From: Babylonia areolata
Lineage: Eukaryota; Mollusca; Gastropoda; Neogastropoda; Buccinidae
Assembly: GCF_041734735.1 (NCBI RefSeq)
Contig: NC_134905.1
Span: forward strand, 12,251,714 to 12,315,713
DNA length: 64,000 nucleotides
Direction of reading: 5' to 3'
Shown piece after piece: positions 13,251 to 24,724 of this stretch (within the stretch, counting starts at the first letter, position 1; every line of letters begins with the position of its first letter). The translations under genes and the position numbers were made by a program. The notes beneath the pieces were generated by a model that ran no database searches, was not told the origin of the DNA, and saw only the letters and a list, made by a program, of their open reading frames with translations.

Positions 13251-14774
13251 TGTGTGTCCGTGGTAAACTTTAACATTGACATTTTCTCTGCAAATACTTT
13301 GTCAGTTGACACCAAATTAGGCATAAAAATAGGAAAAATTCAGTTCTTTCCAGTCATCTTGTTTAAAACAATATTGCACCTCTGGGATGGGCACAAAAAA
13401 ATGAAGTCTAATTATATGCAAACTGCATTTACTGTTATATTTTTTGTATTCTCTTAATTTGGCACTTTGATCAGATATTCTGACACAACAACAAGAGCAG
13501 TCATTATTATCATTTTTTGTTCAAACAGGAACTTCTTTTGCTAAGCATGGAAGTTTTATTTATTTTGCAAACGTTTTTGGTGCAGATAGTAAAGAAGGGA
13601 AATTAATCTGTAATCAATGCTAGGGGACTTAATATGCTTTAAACTGATCTTTCTCATCTTAAACATTACATTTTGAAATTATACTCAATACATAAAAAGC
13701 TTGTGTGTTTTACTGTCAGTGTACAGGGCTTTCACTATGTTCATTCGCCCAAGTGGTCTTTTTTCGGAAAATACTCAAATCAATACGATGAGTGGACTTT
13801 ACAGATCTGTTGGCTGAGCCCTGAAGGTCATGGGCAAAAATCAATTGCATACACATATTTATACACATTCAAAGAGTGTGCTCTTCTTCGCAAACGCAAA
13901 CGACGCCATTTTGTTTCAAGTTGTTGACCTGCCCGTTCAATCCTATATTCAATGGACAATACATGATAACATGTGATGGAAAGTTGGAGAAGGAGACCGT
14001 TAAATATTTATTCAGAGAAAGATTTGTGAACGTCTCATCACTTACTGGATTATGCCCCAAACTGCCATAAAAATATCCACAGAATCAGTCGGAATTCACA
14101 GTTAAAAATTGTAAACCATGCGAGTTAATACCCTTGAACTGATCACGATGAAACGAAAAAATTTCCAGTCTTGACTTTTCTCAAAATGAAGTCCTTTTCA
14201 CTTCTTACGATGTTTAGAAGTACTTGTACTTGGCTCTACATGTTATTAGTTTAACAAAATACTAAATTTTCATATCAACTTTAAAACTATAAAACTAGAA
14301 TGAACATTAAAGAGAAATTGAATCAACCGTGTCGTACTACATTTGCGGTGGGTGTAACTAAACTTGTACATCTATCTAGATCTAGAGAAAACGGCTAAAT
14401 GTTGCAGTGTGATTGCGGCGTTAGCCATTAAAAAGGATTTTTTATTGCCCTTAAAGATTTTTTGAATGCCCAAGATACACCAGAATAATATGATTTAAAC
14501 AGCGTTCTCACTGCGAATACCGCAATTCATTTATCGCCCTTTAAAAAAGTATGTTCAAATGTTAAATTTTAGAATGTCAATTAAGGAGCCACAATAGTGT
14601 AATGGATAGGCAGTTTCTTCTCACCCGAACACGCGGGGTTCAAATCTGGTGAGGACTTCTTTTTTTTTTAACCCGAAGCTTTATAATAACAAATACAGAA
14701 CACGTTTTAATGATTAGATTTTTTTTTTTTTTTAAGTGTATCACAAGTGAGTCTTGAAGGCCTAGCCTCTCTTG
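13163..14774 (+). mobile_element. Helentron/HINE-like nonautonomous repeat, copy 1 (1.6 kb)
   Basis: Left end TTTTGACTCACTTGTGTAAA, then a GT microsatellite, a constant body, a variable module (about 13700-14580), a tRNA-like segment, and the right end GTGTATCACAAGTGAGTC followed by about 20 constant bases ending CCTCTCTTG. The same two ends occur in copies 15191-28164 and 52803-53420. GACTCACTTGTG is inverted at the right end but lies about 20 bp inside it, an asymmetric inverted repeat. The left end can form a hairpin in the better copies. This resembles Helentron/HINE elements; the class is inference, the repeat itself is plain. Confidence 0.7.
14588..14655 (+). other. tRNA-like segment inside the HINE-like repeat
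   Basis: A-box-like TAGTGTAATGG and B-box-like GGTTCAAATCT at tRNA spacing, reminiscent of tRNA-Glu. The acceptor stem does not pair well, so it is more likely a tRNA-derived SINE head or pseudogene than a working tRNA gene. Confidence 0.45.
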
Positions 14775-14945
14775 TTATTTGTTTTATTTGTAAATCATTA
14801 TTATTATTTTATTTTGTTTTGTATTTGGTGTGTTTCTATGCTTGTTTTGTTTTGACATTGTTGGGGTGAAGTTGTGATTCAATGTGTATTTATGGTTATT
14901 GTATTTTCAAGACCCCAAAAGGATTGAAATTTTTTTAATGTTTGA

Positions 14946-15122
<177 letters not shown>

Positions 15123-15725
15123 TGACATCATGTCATGGTGACTCCAGTCATTTTCTGTTGTTGATATCATGTCATGGTGACTTCAGTCATTTTTGACTCA
15201 CTTGTGTAAACAAAGTGAGTCTATGTTTTAACCCGGTGTTCGGTTGTCTGTGTGTGTGTGTGTGTGTGTCTGTGTGTGTGTGTGTGTGTCTGTGTGTCCG
15301 TGGTAAACTTTAACATTGACATTTTCTCAGCAAATACTTTGTCAGTTGACACCAAATTTGGCATAAAAATAGGAAAAATTCAGTTCTTTTCAGTCATCTT
15401 GTTTAAAACAATATTGCACCTCTGGGATGGGCACAAAAAAAAAGAAAAAAAAAAGAAAAGAAAAAAAAGAAGCCTAATTATATGCAAACTGCATTTACTG
15501 TTATATTTATATTTTTTGTATTCTCTGAACTTGGCACTTTGATCTGATATTCTGACAACAAGAGCAATCATTATTATCATTTTTTTGTTCAAACAGGAAC
15601 TTCTTCTGCTAAGCATGGAAGTTTTATTTATTTTGCAAACGTTTTGGTGCAGATAGTAAAAAAGGGAAATTACTCTGTAATTAATGCTAGGGGACTTAAT
15701 TTGCTTTAAACTGATCTTTCTCATC

Positions 15726-16791
15726 TTAACCCTTTCGCTGCCAGGAAAATAAGATTTAAGTGAAATCTATTTGCCAGGGTTTTTTCACAAAAAAACGGGT
15801 ATAAATTTTCAAAAAATTCTGTGCTCTTTGTTATTGGAGAAAGACCCATAAAAGTATATATTTTCTGAAAGGGAAATGAATAAAGAATACAAAACACATG
15901 ATGTTTTCCCATTTTATGCATTTTAAGTGACATGCTGTTGTTTTGAAATCAGTGTTTTGTTTTTTGTCACATTTTCAACTTGTTCATTACAAACATTAGT
16001 CTGGTAATTTGCACAAAAATATCATTTTCTGGACAAATGGATATCTGCACACACAAAATCATACTAGATCAACCACAATATAAAATAACTGAAAAAGAAA
16101 TAGATGCATTGTGACTTCTGCAAGTGATAATATGGATGTGAGGCCATGCCCCCTCAGTCTCCACCCCGCTCCTCTTCACCCCTCTCACACCGTCACTTCA
16201 TCCAGTTATCATCAGACTGCGTTGGCTGAGTGCCAAGAAAATAGCTCATACGGTGTCCTGCTAAAAATTCGGTGACCTGTCGTCTGCTAGAGTTGAACAG
16301 CCGGCATCACTCACTGATAGTTGTATCTTGGTCACTCTCTTGATTGCTCCCTTTATTTTCTATCAAATCGTCCTATAAATGTTCACCACTGTCTTCTCCT
16401 TCGAATTTATGCTCCAATTCTTTCTGAGCATCAGCTAAAGAAAGTAATCTTGGTTGATTTAGTTCGCCACGAGCGCATGTCTTGAGCACGGAGTCAGTCC
16501 AACATTTTGTTGAGCAAGCGAGGAGAGGAGCCAGGCAAAGACTGCGGCCAGTAACCCAACCAAAACGTTCAAATAAAGGACTGCCTTATGACGCAGATGG
16601 TGTTTCTAGCTATGAATAGAATCCAGAAAGATTCCCCATGCTAAAGCTACCAGCATTTTTGTCAACGAACTGAATGCAAAGCAGGGAAATGTCAGAATAT
16701 TTCGATGACGAGTTATCTCGTCATTGTGGCAGCGAAGCCTACATGCTTGCCATGATGAGTTATCTCGTCATGCAGGCAGCCTAGGGGTTAA
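15726..16791 (-). mobile_element. piggyBac-type MITE, family F2, copy D
   Basis: Bounded by TTAA at 15726-15729 and 16788-16791. Ends read CCCTTTCGCTGCCAGG and, inverted, CCCCTAGGCTGCCTGC. The right subterminal part has two copies of the imperfect palindrome TGACGAGT(T)ATCTCGTCA. It is an inverted copy of 37980-39046. An internal segment resembles a broken transposase N-terminus. The TTAA target and C-rich TIR place it with piggyBac. Confidence 0.8.
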
Positions 16792-17221
16792 CTCACTCCA
16801 TGCCAAGAGTTTTTGCCCTTGCGAATCCCTGAAAACTCAGGGTTTGTATAGGATGGGAAAAAAATTCTCAAAAAAACAAATAAACACCCAGAGAATTGAA
16901 ATTTAGTATGTGTATTCAGTGAATGTTGTTCCATATTTATGCAAAAAAAAAATTATTTACTCACCATCTTGTTGTTGATCACGGTATTCATTTTTTGTGT
17001 ATTTTGTAGCATTTTTGCACCCATCAGAAAGGTATACCAAGTGTCCTTGGACAGCTTACAAATGTTCCACATCACATCCTAACACTATTTGAGGAACTGA
17101 AGACCTTGTACATGCAATGAAGTATGAACAGATGGTGGAGAAAGTTGAAAATCACGCACACAAAAGAAAATATTGTCTCTACATACAAAAGGGAGTTCAC
17201 TGCACACAAAAACCTGATATA

Positions 17222-17572
17222 TTACCACTGACAATAGTCTTGTCTGGAGTGAAAAAGCTCATGGCAGGTGATGTTGAGTCCTGGGCACAGCTTCACACAC
17301 AGTGGAACTCCACATTTTGGACACCAGTTGGCAGTTTGATGTTTTGGTGTGTTGTGGCGCTTGAACAGGTCTTCACAGACCTTGCACTTGCAGTAGCTGG
17401 TCACTCATATCCACTCCAGCCATGTTGGTGATGTAGTCTTGTACTGCAGCTGGCTTCTGTCTTTCAGGACGGTGTCGTGTTGTCACACTGACCATGGTAG
17501 TTGGCAGCATGACTAGTCAGCACATGAACTGGTGTTTTGTCCTGCCACTTCAGCACAGCAACATGCCCTGCA
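17222..17572 (-). pseudogene. piggyBac transposase C-terminal part with Cys-rich domain
   Basis: The minus strand reads HVAVLKWQDKTPVHVLTS, then after a frame change KPAAVQDYITNMAGVDMSDQ, then after a deletion CKCKVCEDLFKRHNTPKHQ and NWCPKCGVPLCV. The GVDxSDQ word contains the last catalytic aspartate of piggyBac transposases, and the CxxC...CxxC...C pattern is their C-terminal zinc-binding domain. Frame changes and an internal deletion make it a pseudogene. It lies 430 bp inside the 3' TIR at 16788. Confidence 0.75.
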
Positions 17573-17705
17573 ACCATACACACACACAAATGATCATGCA
17601 GGTCTGACTCTTTCTTCTTATTGTTGTTTAAATTATTTGTTTGCTTATTCCCTTGTTTATTCTAAATATTTATGTGAATGGAAGCATAATGTGGTAAGTT
17701 TTTTT

Positions 17706-18121
17706 TACATAAGATAAGATAAGAATAACTTTATTATCTCCAACTGGAGAAATTTGGCCAGGTGCATTATCACAACATAAACAAGTAAACAACATGGGGA
17801 CCATAACTGTAAAAGCCAACAACAGCCCCTACAAATATTACGAAGATACAAATGTAAAATAATATCACATACATCGTTTCATACATACATCCACACACTG
17901 CAGGTAATAACTAGTATTCTTAATGTAAAAACAGAAAGAATTAAGAAACATTATTTGAATATAATTATAAACATAGCCTACTATACTGCACATTGATTAT
18001 AATAGACAGATAAGATAAGAATAAAGATGAATTGCGGAAAACCACAACCAGATAATCAGCACACACCCGCACCGCACCCCCCCTCCCCCCACCACCCACC
18101 CCACACGCGCGGATAACTTGA
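17706..18121 (-). mobile_element. 3' end of a LINE (minus), part separated from 19181-20345
   Basis: Minus-strand 3' terminus with short TTATC-type repeats, a layout common at LINE 3' ends. It is cut at 18122 by piggyBac copy B, and the LINE coding region resumes at 19181. Assignment of this piece to the same LINE is inferred from order and orientation. Confidence 0.5.
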
Positions 18122-19180
18122 TTAACTCACTCGCTGCCATTGTCCGCATATGCGGACATCGTCGGAGAAAGCGTTGGATGCCAATGTCCGCATATGCGGA
18201 CTTGGATTTTAAAAAGTCGTGCTGTCGGAGTGACGCGTCGGATGTGAAAATCAAAAGCAGATGTGATATCTTACGTCACCTCTGGTCAGCTTTTCATTCA
18301 CACACGCTGCGTGTGTGTCGCGATAAGCTCAACCGCAGTTGATAACAAAGCGTGCCCCCTGTCAGCTTTGTAAGTTGTTTGACAAGATGGCGTCACGGCG
18401 AAGTGTTCGACACGGTCGGAGAGGTTAAATGTTACTCAGTGTCGAAGATGCTTTGGAAATGATCCAAACTGAAGGCTCTGATGTCGAAGGAGATAATGTT
18501 GATTCTTCGGACAGTGAATTTGAACCAGATCCCGATGAACTAGAAATAGATTCGGCCGCTGAAGAGAGTGTTTACAATGGAGAGGAAAGTGAGGAACATG
18601 TGCCAGCAGATGAGACAGACAAAGACGACGAAACCACTGAGGAAACGGACGATTTTGCAAGTGTTTTCACCAGTGATTGGACTGACAATTTTTCCTTTTT
18701 CCCTCTTGCACATCCCTTCACTGGCATACCAGGTTTGTCAGCTGACTGGCCAGTCAACACCCAGCCGGTTGAGTTTTTTTCTTTGTTCTTTGATTTTCAT
18801 TATGTAGAGACAATATTTTTTTTGTATGTGTGAATTTCAACTTTCTTCACCACCTGTTCATACTTCATTGCATGCACTAGGTCTTCAGTTCCTCAAATAG
18901 TGTTAGAATGTGATGTGGAACATCTTGGTGTGTCTTTCTGATGGGTGCAAAAATGCTAAAAAAATACACAAAATATGGATACCGCGATCAACATCAAGAT
19001 GGTGAGTAAATACTTTGATTTTTTGCAAACATATGGAACAACATTCCTTGCATACATATACTAAATATCAATTGTCTGGGTGTTTATTTGTTTGTTTTAC
19101 AATTTTTTCCCCATCCTATACAAACCCTGGGTTTTCAGGGATTGGCAAGGGCAAAAACTCTTGGCATGGAGTGAGTTCAA
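18122..19180 (+). mobile_element. piggyBac family F1, internal-deletion derivative, copy B
   Basis: Left TTAA at 18122-18125 then CTCACTCGCTGCCATTG; right end is the inverse of CTCACTCCATGCCAAGAG before a mutated TTAA (19176-19180). Two palindromes TGTCCGCATATGCGGAC(A/T) lie at 18141-18158 and 18185-18202. The last 340 bp is the inverse of 16788-17120, the F1 3' end. Only the transposase N-terminus remains. It is inserted in the minus-strand LINE. Confidence 0.8.
18387..18833 (+). pseudogene. piggyBac transposase N-terminal fragment
   Basis: Starts MASRRSVRHGRRG, then an in-frame TAA (18426-18428), then an open stretch with EDALEMIQTEGSDVEG, an acidic run rich in D and E, and PFTGIPGLS ... 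PVEFFSLFFD. The last words are the start of the piggyBac DDE transposase domain (usual form PFTG..G......P..FF.LFFD). In the copy at 24784-25100 glutamine stands where the TAA is, so the stop is secondary. No catalytic aspartates remain. Confidence 0.78.
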
Positions 19181-20345
19181 CAAGAGTAATAAACATATGT
19201 TCTCAAATAAAAGCATTTCACATATTCGCTTTTAAAAACATTGCAATTAATTATTACATCGTAATTATTAAACGGAAATATATTTAGAATATGGACGTTA
19301 GCATTAGACATATTCATTGTACATTCATCCTGCATATTGCACATTATTCTTCCTACATATTGCACATTCATTATAACCAGTTGTCACGTTTTAAGTTCAG
19401 TAAACACACACACACACACACACACACACCACAACTAGAACAAGGCACAGCCTATCATGCACGGACACAGTTCTCAAGAATTTAAAAGGTGGATTGAACG
19501 TGGAATAAAAGTCTTCAGAGCTCTGGATTTCAACTTAAAAGTTCTGTAGCGTCGTCCTGATGGCAATAGCTCATAATACTTTGCTAAAATATGGGTGTCG
19601 TCAGTTGCTATCTGCCTGCTTTTTTTAACCACTCGACTTTCATACAGCTCTTGCATACTAGCTTGTTTCACTCCCACAATTTTACTGCATACACTCATGA
19701 CATCGTTCAAAACACGCTTACTCCTCACTCCCAAACTTCCATACCAGCACATAAATGAAACTGTAAGCACGGACTCGATACAACATTGATAATAACTTTG
19801 AAGAATATTTGAATTTATACCAACATTTCTAAGCTTCTGTAAACAAAATATTCTAGATTGACATTTCTTATGAATGGAATCAACATTTCTGTCAAAAGTC
19901 AGCTTATAGTCTAAGATAGTCCCTAAATATATATATTCATTGACCCTCTCCACTGTTTGACCATCAATAACAAGGTCAGCTACAGGCAAGGGGTCTTTCT
20001 GAAAATCTATTAACATTTCTTTTGTTTTCAATACGTTGAGATCCAGATAGTTTTTCTCACACCAGGAACAGAACTTTTTAATTTCACTGAAATAAATAGC
20101 ATCAGAGTTGGACAGATCTTCAATTGCTGAATCATCAGAATATTTTATGACAGGAGTTTCCTCCGTGCCTCTGCAGTCATTTGTGTACAGTGTACCTTGG
20201 GGTGCACCAGTAGAAGTAGATTTTAGAGAAGAGTGGGCAGAGTGAAAGCGGACGGACTGAGTTCTATTGAGAAGAAAACTTACTATCCAAAGAGTAAGCT
20301 TCGGATCAACATCCATGCCTAGCAGTTTGAGGGCAAGGAGATGTA
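19181..20345 (-). mobile_element. LINE (L2/CR1/Rex1-like group), 5'-truncated
   Basis: Minus-strand reverse transcriptase fragment and 3' UTR. The copy is 5'-truncated at about 20345 next to a T-rich tract. It sits within the F1 piggyBac transposon. Confidence 0.7.
19474..20316 (-). pseudogene. LINE reverse transcriptase C-terminal half
   Basis: Open for 280 codons. Reads as RT motifs from SFLLNRTQSVRFHSAHSSLK, then GAPQGT, KYSDDSAI (the YADD active-site box, here YSDD), LDLNVLKTKEMLIDF, YIYLGTILDYKLTFD, and ends FIPRSIHLLN. That order and ending are typical of L2/CR1/Rex1-like LINE ORF2. A deletion between GAPQGT and the YSDD box is likely because the usual spacing is longer. Thumb and C-terminal parts look complete. 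Confidence 0.75.
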
Positions 20346-20508
20346 GTCAAAGAAAACCACTTTAGATTTTTTTTAATTTTTTTTTTTTACAATATTACAG
20401 CCAATAATGACAGTATCATCAGTATTAGTACTATTACTGACATTTCTACAGCACCTTGTTCTACAAATGAACAAGTAAAACAGAAAATAAGTAAACATAT
20501 GCATGCAA

Positions 20509-20511
<3 letters not shown>

Positions 20512-20606
<95 letters not shown>

Positions 20607-20631
20607 GTACACCTGAACATGTGACATTGTT

Positions 20632-20699
<68 letters not shown>
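20512..20699. repeat. CA microsatellite blocks followed by TA microsatellite
   Basis: Pure CA for about 90 bp (20512-20602), a second CA block (about 20638-20662) and a TA block (about 20666-20699). The TA block abuts the 5' end of the intact LINE. Confidence 0.9.
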
Positions 20700-20701
<2 letters not shown>

Positions 20702-23700
20702 AGAGTCAGGTCAGGTCTCTACCTGCCACAGGTACCATGTAACCCTGTGCTACCTGTCACATGCGGGCAGATGGAGCTCGACAGCCCGGGAAGGCAGTCC
20801 ATCTAAGACAAGGAAAAGTCTGAAGTAAAACCCATGAAGTGCTAAGGAATGCAGGACAGTCTCGACATGCATTGACCCTGGGTCCATGGCCATGTCCCGA
20901 CTTTCAGTAGCCGCGCCCCCGTGCCTCCGAGGAAGGTTTTTGAGCCAGAGGCTAGGACAAGGACAGTCTGATATAAAACCTACGACCTGAGGACCTCACT
21001 GTCACCGTCCCAGCTTGCTAGGCTATGGCAGATGAACCACGGGTGTAAAGGGTGGGGCCAGTACTGCGCACACTGCACTCCACCTAAAAATTCCATTGCG
21101 CAGGCTTGAAGGACACGTCCACGTCCTGCGCCACCAACTATTCCAAGCCCTGTAGCGATGGGAAAGGGGCGAAAACGGCAGGTGGAAGATGTCACTGGAA
21201 GCCGCAGTTCCAATCCTGCATGCAGGCGGTTCAGGATATTGGTCGCCTGATTGTTGACCCGGAGGTGACAGCATCACTCGGCAGCACCCTGAACGACCAA
21301 GCAGCCTTTTCTAGGGACAGCACTGCTTGCTCCACACGGAGAGGGGCCTAGAAAAGGTGGTCCAAACAAATGCTCATCTCCATACCCCCCAGTTGGCTAG
21401 CCGCGGTCAACGGGCATCTCCAAACGCGGTCGAACAACAATAGAGAAGAAAAGGCCGGCACCTGCCTCACAATTAGGTGCTAAAGGACTAAAGGTAGCAT
21501 GCTGGAACATCCGAACCATGCGTGACTCTGCAGACAGCAACCACCCAGAAAGGCGTTCCGCTCTAGTCGCACACGAACTTCAGAGACTGAACATTGACAT
21601 TGCTGCCGTCAGCGAAGTCCGCTTTGCAGGGAAAGGCAGCCTCCAGGAACACGGCGCTGGGTACACCCTCTACTGGTCAGGCAAGCCAGAGACCGAGAGA
21701 CGCCTTTATGGCGTAGGCTTTATGGTCAGGAGCACCATTGCCTCCAAGCTTGAAAACCTGCCAACAGGACACTCAGACCGAATTATGTCCATGCGCCTCC
21801 CACTACGGAACAAACAGCATGCCACTCTGTTCAGCGTGTACGCTCCAACCCTCCAAGCGGACCCCACAGAAAAGGTCAAGTTTTACACTGATCTGCGCAA
21901 CCTCGTTCAGAACACCCCTGCTGACGACAAGGTCATCATCCTTGGCGACTTCAATGCCAGAGTTGGCCAAGATTCAGAAGCCTGGAAAGGAGTCCTTGGC
22001 AAGCATGGCGTTGGTAATTGCAACGACAATGGGCGCCTTCTTCTCGAGTTCTGTGCAGAGCAGCAGTTTACCATCACCAACACCATTTTCCAGCAGAAGG
22101 ACAGCCTGAAGACAACGTGGATGCATCCTCGGTCCAAACATTGGCACCTCATTGATTACATCCTGATGCGCCAGAGAGACGTACGAGACATCCTACACAC
22201 CCGAGTGATGCCCAGCGCGGAGTGTCATACTGACCACCGCCTCGTCCGCAGCAAGCTCAGGCTCCACTTCAAGCCCAAACCAAAGAAAGGAGGAGCTCCT
22301 AGGAAGAAATTCCAGGTCGGCAACTTTCAGTCAGCTGAAGTGAAAGCTGAATTCCAGGCGAAGCTTCAGGACAAACTTGAAGACCCCAGTTGCCCCACAG
22401 ACCCCTCTCCAGAAGCACTATGGGCACAGCTGAAATCAGCCATCCTGCAGTCCTCTGAAGAAGTCCTAGTGTTCTCGTCGAAAAAGAACAAGGACTGGTT
22501 TGACGAAAACAACCAGGAGATCCAAGAATTGCTGGCGAAGAAGAGATCAGCCCACCAGGCTCACCTTGCACAACCGTCTTGTCCGGTGAAGAAAGCAACC
22601 TTCCGGCTCATATGCAGCAACCTCCAGCGCAAGCTTCGTGAGATTCAAAATGGGTGGTGGACCAACCTGGCAGAGAGGGCTCAGCTTTGTGCAGACACTG
22701 GTGACTACCGGGGCTTATACGAAGCCTTGAAGGCGGTGTACGGTCCCTCATACCAGGTCCAGAGTCCTTTGCGCAGCGCAGATGGCCAGGCGCTCTTCAC
22801 AGACAAGACGTCGATCCTGAACAGGTGGTCGGAACATTTCCAGGCCCTCTTCAGCGCCAACCGCATGGTTCAAGACTCGGCAATTCTCCGCATCCCACAA
22901 CAGCCAGTGAAATTACAACTGGACGAGCTACCAACCCTAGAAGAGACTGTCAAGGCCATTGAACAGCTGAAATGTGGCAAGGCAGCAGGGGTTGACGGAA
23001 TTCCGCCGGAGGCGTGGAAGAATGGAGGCCCAGCACTACACTCCAAACTCCACAACCTCTTTGTCTGCTGCTGGGAGCAAAGCAAACTACCACAGGACCT
23101 CCGTGACGCAGTCATCATCACCCTGTATAAAAACAAGGGAGAAAAGTCGGACTGCTCCAACTACAGGGGGATAACTCTGCTCTCCATCGCAGGCAAGATC
23201 CTCGCCAGAGTCCTCCTAAATCGGCTGGTGCCTACTATCGCCGAAGAACATCTCCCAGAGAGTCAGTGTGGCTTTAGAACCAACAGAGGCACCACTGACA
23301 TGGTCTTCGTTCTCAGACAGCTACAAGAAAAATGTCGGGAACAGAACAAAGGACTGTATGCGACATTCGTCGATCTCACGAAAGCTTTCGACACCGTGAG
23401 CAGAAAAGGTCTGTGGGAGATCATGAAACGTCTAGGATGCCCCCCAAAATTCCTCAGCATGGTCATCCAACTACATGAGGAACAGCGTGGACAGGTCAGA
23501 CACAGCAACGACCTTTCGGAGCCCTTCCCAATTGGAAATGGAGTGAAACAAGGTTGTGTCCTCGCGCCGACCCTCTTCACGATCTTCTTCAGCATGATGC
23601 TCCAACAGGCCACTGAAGATCTTGGCGACGACGACGGTATCTTCATCAGATACCGCACTGATGGCAGCCTATTCAACCTGAGGCGGCTACAGGCCCACAC

Positions 23701-24724
23701 CAAGACACTGGAGCAACTCATCAGAGAGCTTCTGTTTGCCGACGATGCTGCCCTCGTCGCCCATACAGAAGCGGCCCTGCAGCGTATAACGTCCTGCTTC
23801 GCAGAGGCTGCGCAGCTCTTCGGCCTAGAAGTCAGTCTGAAAAAGACGGAAGTTCTCCACCAGCCTGCCCCACGGGAAGAATTCCACGCTCCTCACATCA
23901 ACATCGGTGAGACAGAGCTGAAGTCGGTCCACCAGTTCAGCTACCTAGGCTGCACCATCTCGTCTGACGCCAAGATCGACAAGGAGATCGACAACAGACT
24001 TGCAAAGGCAAACAGCGCATTCGGCAGGCTGTACAAGAGAGTGTGGAACAACAAACACCTGAAGAAAGACACAAAGATCAGCGTGTACAGAGCTGTTGTA
24101 CTGCCCACCCTGTTGTATGGCTCCGAAACCTGGGTCACCTACCGGCACCACATACGACTGCTTGATCGCTTCCACCAGCGCTGCCTTCGCACCATCCTCA
24201 GCATCCACTGGAGTGACTACATCACAAATGTCGAGGTCCTGGAGCAGGCAAAGACTATCAGCATCGAGGCAGTGCTGCTAAAGACCCAGCTACGTTGGGC
24301 AGGGCACGTGTCCAGGATGGAGGACCACCGCCTGCCCAAGATCGCGCTGTATGGCGAACTGTCCACTGGCCACCGTGACAGAGGAGCACCCAAGAAGAGA
24401 TACAAAGACTCCTTGAAGAAAGCTCTCAGTGCCTGTCACATTGACCATCGCCAGTGGTCCGCAGTAGCCGCTGATCGAGAGACCTGGCGACGCACCATCC
24501 ACCAAGCTGTCTCCTCCTTCGAAAACAACCGCAGGGCCAGCCTTGAGGACAAACGCAGAAGGAGGAAGAACCACGACGCTGCAGCCGCGAACCCAGACCA
24601 GACTTTCCCTTGCAACCGCTGCGGCCGACTCTGCTTTTCCCGCATTGGCCTTGTCAGCCATGAGCGTGCCTGCATCAGACGTGGACAACGCCCTTCCTAG
24701 ATCTTCGTCAGCAAAGCCAGGCCA

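Noticed and set aside
14588-14655. Functional tRNA gene
   Set aside because: A and B boxes are present but the acceptor stem does not pair and the segment is embedded in a repeat family.
20373-20662. Open frames of repeated Cys-Val
   Set aside because: Translation of a CA microsatellite.
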